The notes: generated from the sequence alone by a model not told the origin. Shown: positions 32,055 through 43,934, counted from the stretch's first letter. The stretch is 64,000 nt of DNA from Emydura subglobosa (GCA_007922225.1 ML679959.1:23348118-23412117); one strand, 5' to 3'. Numbers and translations: made by a program.

Positions 32055-32695
32055 TCAAGGACAGATCCTCATGTGGATAGGCCTCTGCACATGCTAGTCA
32101 TAGGGGCCCAGAATCAGCAGCTGTTCAGTGGCTTCTGTGAAATGGGTTAGCGGATCTCAATCCACTTGATCAACAAGGGATATCTACATCATAAATCACC
32201 ACGGCAACTGGAAAATGGCCTGAACTGCCAGGGCATGGACACCGATCTGCACTCTCATTCCTAGAGGGAGACCCATTTTGAGTCATCGTAAGGAGGTCGG
32301 AAGCAGCTTCCTCTGCTTCTGCCTGTTGTACAGATAAATATAGGACTCGATCTCCAGCCCAGCATCTCTCACTACACTAAATTCACTAGATAGAGATTGA
32401 TCGATAGTGGATGTGCATGTTACAAAGGTACCATTAAATGGGATGTTTTAAGCCCAACATATTTGGCTGGCTCCTGGCAAGGTTAGACACATGGCCCTGA
32501 GGTGGGCAAAGTGTGTGATTGCCATCAAACTAGGCAGGCATGCGCGCCTTGTCTTGGATTTCTGTGTATGAGACAGTGGATGATTCATAAAAGGAAATGC
32601 TGAGGCCATGCATGTTGCCAGCTCTCTAGTCTAACCGGTGTAATGACTGAGGTTTTGCTGGCAAGCAGCAGTTAAAGGAAAAAATAACAAAATGT
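32055..32695. other. Unique-looking sequence, nothing recognised
   Basis: No supported gene, splice-flanked frame or repeat landmark. Confidence 0.35.
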
Positions 32696-32765
32696 GAATC
32701 AGATTCATCCCTGGGGCAACTCCACCGACTTCAATGGCGCTAACCCCATGACGAATCTGGCCCCG
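32696..32765. repeat. Short foldback element
   Basis: GATTCATCCCTGGGGCAACTCC (32702-32723) pairs with GGCGCTAACCCCATGACGAATC (32737-32758) across ACCGACTTCAAT. One of the best preserved palindromes in the window; its outer TTCATCC word is shared with the repeats at 47.6 and 49.0 kb. Confidence 0.6.
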
Positions 32766-33687
32766 TGTTCTTCACTCGTAAAGCAAAGGAAGATCCCTCC
32801 TGCCGCAGAATCAATTGGAAAAGGAAGCGAGGGGAAAAAAAATGTGCTTCCTTCTGACCCACATTAAAAATAATCATTTTTAGTTTAGTGGGGGCAGATA
32901 AAACCAGTTCTAGGAGATACCACTGCACAGTCTCCACAGGACGTCATGAAAAACAAATGGGCATAACCCAGGAATTTATTTAATCTCTGTTCATTTATAA
33001 ATAATACAGGAGAAGTAAGGGGGGGGCATAAATATATTTGTGTGTGTGTGTGCGCGTGTGCTTCCTCAGTTGATTATGTCACCAGCGTAAGCACCAAAAA
33101 GCTTTAGTGTGGATTTTATACATGGACAAAATGGTTGGGAATTAAAGTTTTTATTTGTCGGGTTGATTTAGACCAGTTGTCTAGAAATAATATCTAAAAA
33201 AATAAAAGACTGCCAGAGTTTTCTCTAGCATGTAGTCTTTTCTTTCTCAGCCTTTCCTTCCCATTTGGCAGGTCTGTTGTGTATGTGAGCACTACGGGAA
33301 TGCTGAAATGCCACCTGAGGGAGAAAATTGCTAATCACTAAAAATTACTAATCATTCATTCACACTAAACAAATCCCGCTGAGAGGTTTTTAGTTACACA
33401 AGGGTGCTTTCCTCCCTCCCCCATCCTGCCTCTTTCCCCCAACTAATGAGACAGAGGTGCCATCTCACATCCTAAAATTCATTAGCAGGGGCATTTTCGC
33501 ATGGTAAGGTCTAAGTGTGAGTCCAAAATAAAGGTATAAAAAGAGAAAAAAATCTTCTAATGCACTCTACCAGTGCTCTCTGCCAGAAACGACAGGGGAA
33601 GGAATTTAGACAGTCATATAATATTCTCTTAGTACTACGTAGTACCAACAGTCCCCAGCTGACATTGTAACCTTGCTGCAGGGGGGG
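32766..33687. other. Unique-looking sequence with a short TG microsatellite
   Basis: (TG)n at 33040-33060 with a GCGC interruption. AATAAAAG near 33200 has no gene context. Confidence 0.35.
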
Positions 33688-33770
33688 GGCTGGAACAATT
33701 TTTATAGTGGGGGTGCTGAGAGCCATTGAACCGAACTGTCCCTGTAGATAATGGAAACAACTTCAAGTCA
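33688..33770 (+). repeat. GGTGCTGGAACAATTTTTATAG repeat, copy 2
   Basis: GGCTGGAACAATTTTTATAG, then GTGGGGGTGCTGAGAGCCATTG and AATGGAAACAACTTCAAG, as in the copy at 23024. This copy is truncated at its right end. Confidence 0.65.
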
Positions 33771-33784
33771 CTTATGCCCTGTTG

Positions 33785-34000
33785 TGCTAGAGGCTGTACA
33801 AAAGCATAGCAATAGTGGTCCCTCGAAAGCGTTTACAATCTAAATAGAAAGGCTGGGAAAAAGGGAAGTATTGTTATCCCCACTTTATAGACAGGGAACT
33901 GTGGCGCGGAGATTAAGTAATTTGCCCAAGGTCGCACAGCGGGTCTGTGGCAGAGCTGGGAATTTAACCCAGATCTTCTGAGTCCAGTGCCATCCTTCCT
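33785..34000 (-). repeat. Old repeat tail joined to a MIR-like SINE (reverse orientation)
   Basis: GGCTGTACAAAAGCATAGC and AAGCGTTTACAATCTAAATAG (33790-33847) match the strings at 25026-25080. Then TATCCCCACTTTATAGACAGG, GAGATTAAGTAATTTGCCCAAG and TGGCAGAGCTGGGAATTTAACC give the reverse complement of the MIR core and head, one of the most recognisable MIR patterns. Confidence is higher for MIR than for the joined tail. Confidence 0.7.
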
Positions 34001-34689
34001 CTCTCTCTCCTTTATTACTCCCTTTCCCTGACATATAACTTTCTTATCCCTAACAATGGCATTTTTAATGACATCCCTGGGAATAGGGAGCCATCACTTC
34101 CCCGCTGTATTTTAACAAGTCCATACTTACCTAAGACTTCTAGTTGGCACTGTGCTACATACCATGCCCACTCAACTGGCCACAGGCAGCAGGACTGGAA
34201 TCCCAACCCTACTGCTCCAAAAGCCCAAGTCCCACTAAAATTAAAAAAGGGAGACCCACTGTGGTGTGCAAATTATAGAATGTACAGACTAGGAAAATGA
34301 GTACCAGTGAGATTCTACTGTCGTGGTCATAAAGAATATATTGCACTATGTGCAAATATGGGAAACAAATTTCATCCGCAAGACTAAACCATTCTGCAGC
34401 AGCTGAAGGCGAATAAAAAGAGGTTTTTAATCTACCAACACCTACCTTCAGTGCTCTGTATTTCCCCTGCAACAGCTAAATCAGGAAGAGTGCTGCACTC
34501 CAATCCAGACACTGTTAGAGACATTGACTCTAGCAGAGGAATCAGGATGCTGTGAGATCAGGAGTTCGACAGCTGAGAGCAAGTAGGGCCATGCATTTAT
34601 TGGGGAAATGTTTAGAATTGAGGTCACATGTACTCTTTGGCACAGTTCCAAAGGTGTACTCCCACAGCTGTCTGTGTCCATCTCTTGTC
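34001..34689. other. Unique-looking sequence, nothing recognised
   Basis: Open frames on both strands lack splice context and protein resemblance. Confidence 0.35.
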
Positions 34690-34825
34690 TTATACTTAGC
34701 TTGTAGTCTCTTTGGGACCGGACCATCTGATTTGTTATGTGAGTGCACAGCGCCTGTCAAAACGAGGTCCTGCTCCATGAGATCTGGCTCTAGGTGCTAC
34801 AGAAAGACAAACAAATAATAATAAT
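34690..34825 (+). repeat. LINE 3' tail, L2-like
   Basis: TAGCTTGTAGTCTCTTTGGGACC, TGTGAGTGCACAGCGCCTGTC, TCTAGGTGCTACAG and the final AAATAATAATAATTA follow the L2-like tail pattern seen at 9625, 46890 and 53985. Confidence 0.6.
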
Positions 34826-35318
34826 TACTAGTAATGTCTAAATGCATCAATCTCTGCTTTAGAAATCAGGGGGATTGTAGGCATTTCTCCCACAACTAGC
34901 AGGAAAAGTGCTGGGCAGGCCTTGCTCGATTTAAATGTGCACCTTAATGTGGATTTTAAAAAAAAATAGCTGTCCAGGTTTGCTTGCTTAATTCTGAGGA
35001 CAATTAGAGAATGTCTGATCAGTGGAACTTGGGTCTGTTTTGTTTCCCTCTTTTAAGTTTCTTTGGAAGCCTGTTCAAGCTTCGAATTCCACAGCTAGGT
35101 CTGTGAGGCCAGGATTTCCTAGGGCTCAGCTGCTATGCAACAGACCCACAGGTGTGTGCTGATAACACATCAGCATTCTTGTTTTTCACTTAAGCAGAAA
35201 GAAAACAAAAAGGCAGCAGATTAAGCCATACACAGGCACTAACAGCCGAGAGAGAGAGAGAAGTTTGGAAGTACATTTGGCCGACATAGGCGGTCCATGA
35301 CAGCCTCACAGAAGCACC
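34826..35318. other. Unique-looking sequence, nothing recognised
   Basis: A short GA run (AGAGAGAGAGAGAAG near 35250) is the only feature. Confidence 0.35.
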
Positions 35319-35336
35319 TTTTTTTTTTTTTTTTTT
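35319..35336. repeat. T18 homopolymer
   Basis: Uninterrupted T run. On the minus strand it could be the poly-A tail of a retroposed copy, but no source gene is recognised beside it. Confidence 0.9.
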
Positions 35337-35397
35337 GGACAACTGTAGCAGGAAACTTTTGTTACCAGTCTTTCTGAAACCTACCTTATGCCTACTG

Positions 35398-35482
35398 AAA
35401 TTAAATGTGTTAGTCTTTAAAGTGCTACAGGACTCACGTTGTTTTTGCTGTATACAGACTGATACGGCTACCCCTCTGGAAA
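35398..35482 (+). repeat. Interspersed repeat, TTAGTCTTTAAAGTGCTACA type
   Basis: GTTAGTCTTTAAAGTGCTAC, GGACTCACGTTGTTTTTGCTG and TACAGACTGATACGGCTACC match, from memory, a short repeat that is common in turtle and other reptile genomes. Only one copy lies in this window, so the call relies on recall. The frame crossing it (35335-35679) is taken as non-coding. Confidence 0.5.
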
Positions 35483-35673
35483 ACAATCAGGTTGGAGATT
35501 ATCATCAAATTGTAGCAAAGCGCCTGAGAAGACAAAATAGCACGGTCTTTACTCAGTCACCATCAATTTTCCACAACACGGTTATGGTAGCGCCCCCTGC
35601 TGATCGGGGGGTTGGTTTAGGGGTTTATTTCTTTGTTTACAGGCATTTCATGTCATGTGATTCTATAAACCAA

Positions 35674-35747
35674 ATATAGCCCTGGTGTAACCAGACTCAG
35701 CCATTGACTTCAGTGCAGCCCACTTGCTCCAGGGCCGATTTTAGCCC
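35674..35747. repeat. Short foldback element, decayed
   Basis: AAATATAGCCCTGGTGTAACC at the left and CCAGGGCCGATTTTAGCCCC at the right flank GCCATTGACTTCAGTGC (35699-35715). Confidence 0.5.
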
Positions 35748-36769
35748 CACCCCTTGTTTCTCAGTTATCAATCAAGTACTGCCACATTGTTAAGCGAAGT
35801 AGTGGATACTTAGGACAGACCTTGATTAAACTGCACTGACTCAGATACAGTCTGTTCTGTGTCGTTCGAGGCCTGCAGCTCACCTGGTGTGTCAGTTGTG
35901 CCTACCTAGAATAGAAAACACAAGGCCGTTTCCAGGATGATTTTTTTTCATCACCCACTTAAATAGTGAAAAAGTTTACAACCAGGAATAGATTTTAGGC
36001 AATTACATCTAGGAGACCTGCGTGATTTTTCATTACAGGCCAGATCGTAACCTGTTCTCCAGGTCTCTGAGTGGGACACCCTACTGCAGTTCTGTTTATA
36101 GCCTACGATAGATAGATATTTCTGCTAAACTGATCAGCAGTGAAAGAGTTAACAACATTACTATTTAGGTTGTTGTCATGGAGCTTCAATGTTAACACCC
36201 TATTGAGGTGAATGGCGGGGAAGTCCACGTTACTCAACTCTGTTAGCTCCACTGGAAGTTTTGCCTGTGCAAGGACTGCAGGATGTGGCTCTGATATTCC
36301 AATCACATGCGCCTGTGCCACATAGCCCTGCTCACCGCTTTTCACCAAATCTTCAGGACTATTTTAAAACTGGAACTGCAGCCGAGTGAGCTAGTTTTCC
36401 ATGCAGGAGATGGTTTGGTTCCCATCTACATTGCTTGCTAAGCCAGGGCTTGGAACAGCATTGAGGCAGCATTCTGCATTGCTGGGTAGAGAGAGTACTT
36501 TGTATCATCAACCATGAACCCCTCCTCCTGCCCCTGCAGTGTTGAGGGACTTCAAAGGGAAGCTCAATCCTGTCCTTTTTGAATGAAAGATTGGTACTTG
36601 CAGCTGGCTTGGAAGGTCGGAAAGGCAAGGCAATGTTGTGGGGGACCCTTCTGAAAATCTTCACTAGCGTTTTTGAATGTCAGCAAACAAATCTTTCCAC
36701 ACTTATTCACATTTATTCACTTATTCACCATTGTTGCTTACCCCATTTAGTTTTATATATCTCTTGAGT
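35748..36769. other. Unique-looking sequence, nothing recognised
   Basis: A decayed foldback may lie at 36180-36260 (TTCAATGTTAACACCC ... GTTAGCTCCACTGG). A short direct repeat of ATTTATTCAC occurs at 36700-36730. No gene is supported. Confidence 0.35.
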
Positions 36770-36975
36770 GCTTGTCTACACACAGAAATGAAACTGCTTT
36801 AACTCTAAAAAGTACGGCTGCATTTTACCAATATAGGAAGAGGAAGAAGCTATACTGATACAAGGCACTTTTATACAAGGATAACAGTATCCACACGTGG
36901 GATTGCACCAGCATAACTATTTCAGATTAAAAAAGTCACACCCCTAACTGACAGTTATACTGGTACAAAACCAGG
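36770..36975. mobile_element. Element with TGTCTACAC-type left end, decayed
   Basis: Opens CTTGTCTACACACAGAAATG; internal GGCTGCATTTTACCAAT and GCACCAGCATAACTATTTCAG; right end TATACTGGTACAAAACCAGG. The layout resembles a short element with paired CTGGTA words in turtle and bird genomes. Non-coding. Confidence 0.4.
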
Positions 36976-37700
36976 CTTAATATTGAGCACTCTATTCATA
37001 ACTCTGATGCCGTGGTGAAGGAATCAACAGCCATAATAATTCCAGTGTTCACTCATATATTTTGTAAATGCTTTCAATGTACATGAGTCAAAAGCAATGG
37101 ACTGGTGCAGATTTTTACAGGTCAGTCAATAAAAGTACATGCATGTGATTTTCAACTCAAGCTGCATACCAGATTGCCTGTGAAATGCTTTCCCAAGATG
37201 GAGCAAAAAGATGGTTGAGTGGAACTCAACCGGTGGGAGAGTGGATGGAGGAAAGGCCAGAAGACTTTTTTGTTGTTATTGTTGTTTGTTTACACCTGAC
37301 ACTCTCATGTCAAGTCTTTCTTCAATTCAGGGCTGTCTGGTAAAGTCAAACTCCGCTTTGAAAGTTGTCGTGAGGCCTAATATGCTTGTCCCCTGGGTTT
37401 TCCCTTTTCTCCCAAACTTAGATATGCCAGTAACTTCTATGGTGATTGGTCTGGTCATGCTTTTATATTAGTGTATTGTACATGGGAGTAAAAAAGCCAA
37501 ATATCTGGAACATGTGAGTTGGGGAAAGGGGGCATAAAGAGGTCTACAGGAAAGGGAACATGAGGGAATTATAACTAAAGCCTCAGACTGCTCAGTAGCC
37601 CAGAGATCCCTTTGCCATCAACACCAAGCCATAGCTACTTAAATCTGCATGGGCCCAGTGCACTGCAGTCGTCTTGGTTACTATTAAATGCAGCAAGGCT
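36976..37700. other. Unique-looking sequence, nothing recognised
   Basis: No supported gene; a TTGTTGTTATTGTTGTTTGTTT tract is near 37270. Confidence 0.35.
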
Positions 37701-37880
37701 CTTATTAACACACAGGTAAGGAACCTGCAGTTAAATGAGTTACTCATTAACTCTTAGGTAAAGCAACACAATTAAATAGGGCACTTGTAAGCCACAGGTA
37801 AGCAGCGTGCTCAATAATGTACAGATAAAGCAATTCACACTTAATTAGAGTGCTCGTTAACCAAAAGCAATAATTCTTAT
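37701..37880. repeat. Degenerate minisatellite, about 42-bp period
   Basis: Aligned units begin TTATTAACACACAGGTAAGG (37702), TCATTAACTCTTAGGTAAAG (37744) and TTGTAAGCCACAGGTAAGC (37785), followed by CTCAATAATGTACAGATAAAG (37810) and CTCGTTAACCAAAAGC (37854). Spacings are about 42, 41, 25 and 44. TTAAAT or TTAATT recurs inside the first, second and fourth units. Confidence 0.5.
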
Positions 37881-37960
37881 CTGTGCTTTCATGCAGAAGG
37901 ATCTCAGAGTGCTGGACTGACTGTGGACTACATTCTGTTCTTGGCTGTTGTCTAGTTTCT

Positions 37961-38520
37961 TTGGGTATGTTTACACTGCAGAGTAAGTAAGTGCAGGGTT
38001 CACACTCAGGCTCAAGCCTAAGCCTAAACCCCGTTCCATCTACACATGAATCGTGCTAATCCAGGGCTTTGACCCAGCGTCCCGGGACCCCATGAGAGTG
38101 GAAGGCCTGAGCTTTAGTCAAGCCAGAACTCAGGGTTTAAGCCCTTTTGCTTTTCAATGTAAACGCAGCCCCACTGGACTCTTGCTTTAGGAGATCGCCT
38201 AAAGTATCCCACAGTCCCAGGGGATGACTTCCTTTGTTTTCTGGACACTCAAGTTTGGTGACCAGTTACGTTTTCCTACACTGCACCACAAATAAAGGGT
38301 TAGAGCAATCACATTATGGGAGGAAGTCTGAGAGATGGGTGGTTGGACTCAGCCCCACATAATGCAGTATAGACTCTGGAGCCCCAGGTTGGGAGCCCGG
38401 GTTCAACAACTCCACAGCTGGGGTTAAAAATGAGTGTAGGTGCTCAAGATCTAAGTTAAAAAGCTCAAGGTCTGAGTTCTACTAACCCTGGGCTTACATT
38501 GCAGTGTAAACATAGCCCTT
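37961..38520. mobile_element. DNA-transposon-like element, 18-bp terminal inverted repeats
   Basis: GGGTATGTTTACACTGCA (37963-37980) is matched by TGCAGTGTAAACATAGCCC (38500-38518), inverted with a single one-base gap. The interior has GGCTTTGACCCAGCGTCCCGGG and the partly complementary GAGCCCCAGGTTGGGAGCCCGGG, so it folds over its length. No transposase is present. Target duplication is unclear (TT on each side at most). Related ends are at 20294 and 60053. Confidence 0.65.
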
Positions 38521-38746
38521 GAGTCTGGGAGCATGTCCATGCCAGGAAAAACATTAGAAGGCTGAGGTAAATCCTAGCTAAACCTACAACTGCCTTCTCC
38601 TCAGTAGGATGTTAGTTACCAAGTGTTAGCCCCACCTTTTCTCCTAGTGAACCCAAGTGTCTGAGTTTACTGAGGCCCAGATTTTGGGAGTTAGGGCCTA
38701 AATATCTTTAAGAATCTGGGTCTCCAGGAGTCTCTCCTGTGCCTAC
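38521..38746. other. Unique spacer, nothing recognised
   Basis: Short non-repeat stretch between two TIR-bearing elements. Confidence 0.35.
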
Positions 38747-38990
38747 AGTTAGGGCTGTTTTACATGCAGAATTATAATGGTTGAACTTAACATATGATCT
38801 TAAACTGGTTTCATTAAATTGGTGCAAAAGTCTGTGTGGACACTTTTCTCTTAAATCAGACATATTCTGATTTAGATTAAATTGATTAGGAACAGGAGTA
38901 AACTGAACCAAAGTAAGTTACTCAAACCAAAATAAGAAGGTCCACACAGGGGGTTTGTATGGGTATAAAGTTGGATGTAGACAGGGCTTG
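38747..38990. mobile_element. DNA-transposon-like element, decayed
   Basis: Left TTAGGGCTGTTTTACATGCAG; right ATGTAGACAGGGCTTG. The centre has TGTGTGGACACTTTTC and AGGTCCACACAGGG, with many AAACTGGTTT and TTAAATTG words. Non-coding, affinity to the TGTCTACAC group inferred. Confidence 0.4.
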
Positions 38991-40939
38991 ATTCTCAATT
39001 GCCCTGTGTCTTGTGCAGCCATTTATACCAGGGCACAGAGCAATCAAGAATGAGGTTCATTGTGCTTGCTAACCTACAGGTGGAGTACATCCCAGCTAAT
39101 CAAGGTGCACCAGATGGAATGGTAAGAAAGAAGAAAGCAGAGACAACAGGAGGAAAAGGAAATGTATCCTGTTAGCCCAGCAGAACCTCTTATCAGTCAC
39201 AGACCATGGAAGGATTGCTTCCAGAGAAGCCAGTTCAGGTAGCAAGAGTGATAAGGGATGGATGATTCACCCCACTTAAGATAAGGAAAGAAATTGTAAC
39301 TTGGCTAATAATTTTGTTCCCTATTTTTTGGCCACTGCTCTACTTGGGTTCTTTCATTCATGGAGAGATTTCTAAACTGGATTCTGATTCCCCAAAATGT
39401 GTGATGATCCTTTAATATTATTAATTATGGCCCATTGGTTAAGTGACTCTGCTATGCAATATATTTTGCTTTGGTGAACAGGAAAAACAATGGATATATC
39501 TGATCTGTTCTTCTGTCCAGCTAGGTTCTATTTATTGTATTTCTCCTGCAAGTTCATTCTTCTAACTACTCAGTTCTTTTATTAGGTATTCATTTAAACC
39601 AGGGACACTATACAAATGAACTCTCATCCTTGGCTTTTTATATCACCATTGACCACTTCATCCAAACCTTGTCATACTCAATGAATAGTGGCATTGTTCA
39701 TTGACAATATCCTGGTGTTTCTGTAGCTTTGTATAAGTAATGACACTCAGTGGGTCAAACTGAAGGCAGTGGAGTTAAATGAGCAATGTATGTGGTGTAT
39801 GTGGCTATATAACTGTGGGAAAATATATTGATACCATGTACTTCATTTTTAAATCTTTAAAGCTTTCTTTTTGCCTGATGTAGAAGCTGTGCTGTGAGGT
39901 GCTTCAATATGGAGGATCTCGTGGAGATTTGATATTTGTTGGTTAACCTATGTTAAAAGTACAACTCCTTTTTGAAGGTATAATTTTCTTATGGGCTTTT
40001 CTGGGTTAAAAAACAGCTTCTCAACTGCCTTTTTCTTGTATGTGTGGTAGAGACAAGGCTGCATGGCAGTTTATGAAGCTTTGGGTGTTAGCAATGTGCT
40101 GTGGAAGAAGTATAATAATATGTAAGGGTTGATAAGTTTTATGTTGATGTAGAATCTGAGAAAGTTTGACCTTAACTGTGTGTTTGCTAGTTTTTCAGCA
40201 TCTAAGGAAAATGTTACAGTAGTAAAATGCAGAAACTTTAACAAGCATTGAACCAAGAGTTGTTTTCTGTCTGGGATTTGCCTTAGATATGTGGGAAATG
40301 TGGGGGTTTTTTTACTCAGTTGTTTCTTTATCAGGTGCTCACAAGAGCTGATCTCAAACGTTCACATTTCAGTGAAAATATTCATCAAAATTTCAGATTT
40401 TGACAGAAAAGGTGAAGAAAACTGGCATTATTTCCCCCCCCCCCCCTTTTCAAACATCATTAATGTTCACTGAAATAGTCCCTCTCCTCTTTGTATTTCT
40501 TCTCGTGGCATAAGGCATTTTTTAAACTCACTAATTACTTTTCATTTGGTCTGACATGGCTTCAATGTTCACTGAATGGAACCGGTATAGTAACAAACGA
40601 TTGGGTTATTAAAGCAGAGGTTCTTGATATCCCAGAAATGAGGACTAAGACTTACCACTGTCAACTTCTGGTACTACGAAATTATATGCTGTGTACAGCA
40701 TGGTGATTTTTAAGATACTAGAAAGGAAGACTGGGTTGTGAGCATGTGTGTAAATACCTCCTGAGGAAAGAAATTTGGAGGACTGCATTACACTTCTTTC
40801 ACCTCTGACCCAAATCAAATTTAGCACAGAGACAAAATGGGGAGAAGTATTCAAGGATATGCTTAACGGTAAACTGTTGTCTAGGTGTCTGATGGGGAGC
40901 ATATCCCACACATGCTTTGAAAGGGTGAAGGTGGGCCTG
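38991..40939. other. Unique-looking AT-rich sequence, no supported gene
   Basis: A C14 run at 40434-40446 interrupts AT-rich DNA. Open frames on both strands (for example 40491-40706 plus, 40645-40911 minus) lack convincing splice pairs. ATATGCTGTGTACAGCATGG (40684-40703) contains a palindrome. Confidence 0.35.
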
Positions 40940-42190
40940 AAAGGCCAATTAACATAGTTCGGAAGGGAGAGCCAGGTTTAACTGAGGATGCAGCCCGGCT
41001 GGGAAAGGGCTATAAACAGATGAAGTTGCAGGGAGACAGTCTGTCGCCACATGCTGGGGAGAGAACAGAAAAACTAGGAAGGCTAAAGGGAAAGGCTTGG
41101 GGAAGAAGTAAGCCCTGGGATTCTCTCCTAAATAGAATTGTCTGTTAGGAGACCAGGAGAGAGATGAAGCAGCCAGTGGGCGTGGAGCAGGCTCCACTGG
41201 TATTCATGATAAAAGGACATGATCAGGAGTGCCAGGGAGAGAGCCTTGGTGGGTGTTCAGTGGAGAAACAGCAAGCGGGATTTATGAAGCCAAGCCCACA
41301 GCAGGCAGAAGTTGGTTTGAGTTTTTGTCTTTGTTTTGGGCTTATTAGGAGGTTTCAAGGGAAGGCCTTGAGAGTCCCAGCCCTGAGTGGATTTTACTCA
41401 TAGATTGTAAAGCCAGAAAGGACCATCATGATCATCTAGTCTGACCACCTGCACATCACAGGCCACAAAACCTCACCCACTCACTCCTGTAATAGGCACG
41501 TAAGTTCTGGCTGCATTATTGATGTCCTCAAGGGTGAACCTAGAGAGGCTGCTGTGGAGAAGGCCTGATAGGCTGAGCAGAAAGAAGCTCAGGGAGACCG
41601 CAACAAGGAACTGGATGAAGCCCCAGTCCTTGGTTATCGGGTCCTTTGGCAAGAACCTGGTGTAGCGGGAGGGCCTGGGTTCCCCTATTAGCCACTGAAG
41701 AAAGTTGTTTGAAGCCCCTGAGAAGGGGATAAGGATGACTGAAACTCTGGGAGAAAGGTGTGAGGGCCCACTGTTGGGGCCGAAGACCTAATATAGAGTC
41801 TTGAGCTTTGTTGGCTTGTTGTGATTCTGGAAGGGGTGGATGTAAATCATGACCTGACCAGAAGGCTAAGTCCTGAGAAGAGGTGAATCCCTGGAGGACC
41901 AGAACAGCTGTCATGGGGGAATGCCAGATGGGGACGGAGCCGCTATGCCAAGCCAAGCCATGAGGAGGTGCTCCAGTGGTGTCATTCCCTTCACTAGAGT
42001 CAAGATGCCCCTCCATGCCTGTGCAAGACATGTATACCATGGTAATCACTCACTTCAACTGCATGGTGAAGGGTCCACATAAGTGGACTCTGCACAGTCC
42101 TGTGTGGTGGGTCACCAGAGACTTCCCATGTTGGCACTCCTGGGGAAGCAGCAGACATGAGGGCACGGTGCCAATATATCATGCTCACAC
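40940..42190 (+). mobile_element. LTR-like repeat interrupted by a CR1 tail
   Basis: Plus-strand landmarks: GGGCTATAAACAG (TATA-like at 41011), CTGGGATTCTCTCCTAAATAG, GGAGCAGGCTCCACTGG, GGTGTAGCGGGAGGGCCTGGG (about 41660), then TAAATCATGACCTGACCAGAAGG. I associate this series with an LTR-type repeat of turtles. A CR1 3' tail sits inside at 41398-41518. Ends and target duplication could not be fixed. The 169-codon minus-strand frame at 42049-41540 has no support as a gene. Confidence 0.5.
41398..41518 (-). repeat. CR1 LINE 3' end fragment
   Basis: TCATAGATTGTAAAGCCAGAA, then GGACCATCATGATCATCTAGTC and GACCACCTGCACATCACAGG: the reverse complement of a CR1 tail ending in the ATCTATGA terminus. 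About 120 bases of 3' UTR only, inserted into the LTR-like repeat around it. Confidence 0.75.
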
Positions 42191-43934
42191 AGCCTGTCAT
42201 AGCTGGTTACGTGGGTTTGAATCACTTGTTGTTGGGGCTAAGGATTTCTATCTATAGCCCTCCTGTCTTTCGGAGCATTTTCCTCAAAGCAAAGTTCTTT
42301 TACTTAGGGCTCTTTTTCTGAGGCTTTAGCCCTAGAAGTGAAAGGACTTATGAAACAGCATCCTTTCACCCCACCAGCACACAGCCTCTCAGAGGCATGG
42401 GAAAGCAGAGAACAGACTGGGGAAGCCCATATTGTAGCTATTAGCACAGCGACAGCAGCATGGGGATAACTAGAAGGCCTTCTCTCTGAGTGCCATTAAA
42501 CCACTACCTTTTCATGAGAGGAGCACTGAATTCCTCCTCACCCAAATAAAACAGTGAGCCTTTTATTCATTTCATCATTATCTAGGGCTGCCACATTCAA
42601 ATGATTCTCCAGCAGTCCCTTCATTTCAGAGTACATGTGCTGAGAAGGGATTGGAAGCCTTTTGATTAAGAATAAGAGGTGATGACACTTACAACCAGTG
42701 CACGGTTGTCATCATTACCAGGTACCCTCGGTTCCACAGAGCTCTCTCTCTAGGTTGCCTCTGATATAAAGCTACTGTACTCTGGGTCCTAATTGAATGG
42801 AACTATTCTATAAACACACAAACACACATTCCCTGAATCCCAAAGATCCCTAGGGAGGGAGGGATCGAAGGGGGAGGAGAGGAGAGACAGATGTGTCTAG
42901 TCCGTAGCAGACTGTATGTGAGAGAGACACTTCTTTGTTCCCTGCAGATCTGCTTGCCATCCACCAGAAAGTATCTCTTTTTTTTTTTTTCCCCCCCCCC
43001 TAGATGTCAAACGAGTGATCTGACCACCCACTTTTAATCCCATGATTTTCTGCTTTTGGCCTGGATTACCATTCACCTAAAGCCACCGTTCTTGCTTAGC
43101 TCACCATAAATTAACACAAGACACCTAAGGGAAAGCATCTACCCTTCTGACCTTATTTACTGTTCCTAGGTATGACGCTTTAACTCTCTGACTCTGTCGC
43201 GGTGACATCCTCTCGGTAACAACATGGGAAGGAAATTTGCGATCTATCCATCATCTGTTTCCTGAGATTTTATTCTCTTATACATCTTAAATCCATCTAG
43301 AAACTGCAGCTGGTGCAATGTTCAGGAGACTGTTTGTTAAGCAGGGTTTCAACAGTGCACTGCTGCTCCGTAATCTTCACTGGCTGTCTTATTTTCCTGG
43401 TTTATTTTAAGGTGTCGGTTTTGACTTATATCCCTGATAGGCCTGGGACATATCTAGTTAAGAGATTTTCTCTATCCCCATACGGAGTTGTGGTCAGCAG
43501 AGGCACCATGCTAGAGCCTCATTGGTATAAAAGACAAGGGGGCTTTTGGCAGGATATTCCCCATTTAGAGCTCTGCTCCTTTTGGAATTTACTCCCTTCC
43601 TCTCTGGTTGTAATAGCCTTGAGTTTAACCCTTTGTTGTCCCTGGCTTGTTTGAGGGAAGGTCTCCCTTAGCTGGGGAGACCTGAGGTTTTTAAAGAGAT
43701 TGTCAAGAGTGCCTATATCTTAGAATAAAGACTTTGTTGGAAAAGGCATACCTCGCAGGAGTCAGGAAGAAATTGTTCCTACAGGAATGACAATTAGCAT
43801 TTGATTAGATACACTGATGTCTTTCTCCTTCTGTTCAAAGGGCAGTGCTTTTGGAACAGGAGGTTCTGAGTTCTGCCCTTGGGGTCAAGATGTACAACCT
43901 ATTGGCAAGTGTGATGTTCCTAAAGGGGCCCAAA
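42191..43934. other. Unique-looking sequence with a T13C10 tract
   Basis: T13 followed directly by C10 at 42978-43000, a pyrimidine tract able to adopt non-B DNA. It precedes a TAG and could mimic an acceptor, but no coding frame follows. A 113-codon frame (43313-43654) has hydrophobic runs but no splice or start support. Confidence 0.35.

Noticed and set aside
41540..42049. 169-codon minus-strand frame
   Set aside because: Lies antisense within the LTR-like repeat and shows no domain.
42978..43005. T13C10 tract followed by TAG as a splice acceptor
   Set aside because: Strong pyrimidine tract, but no open, exon-like sequence or donor follows.
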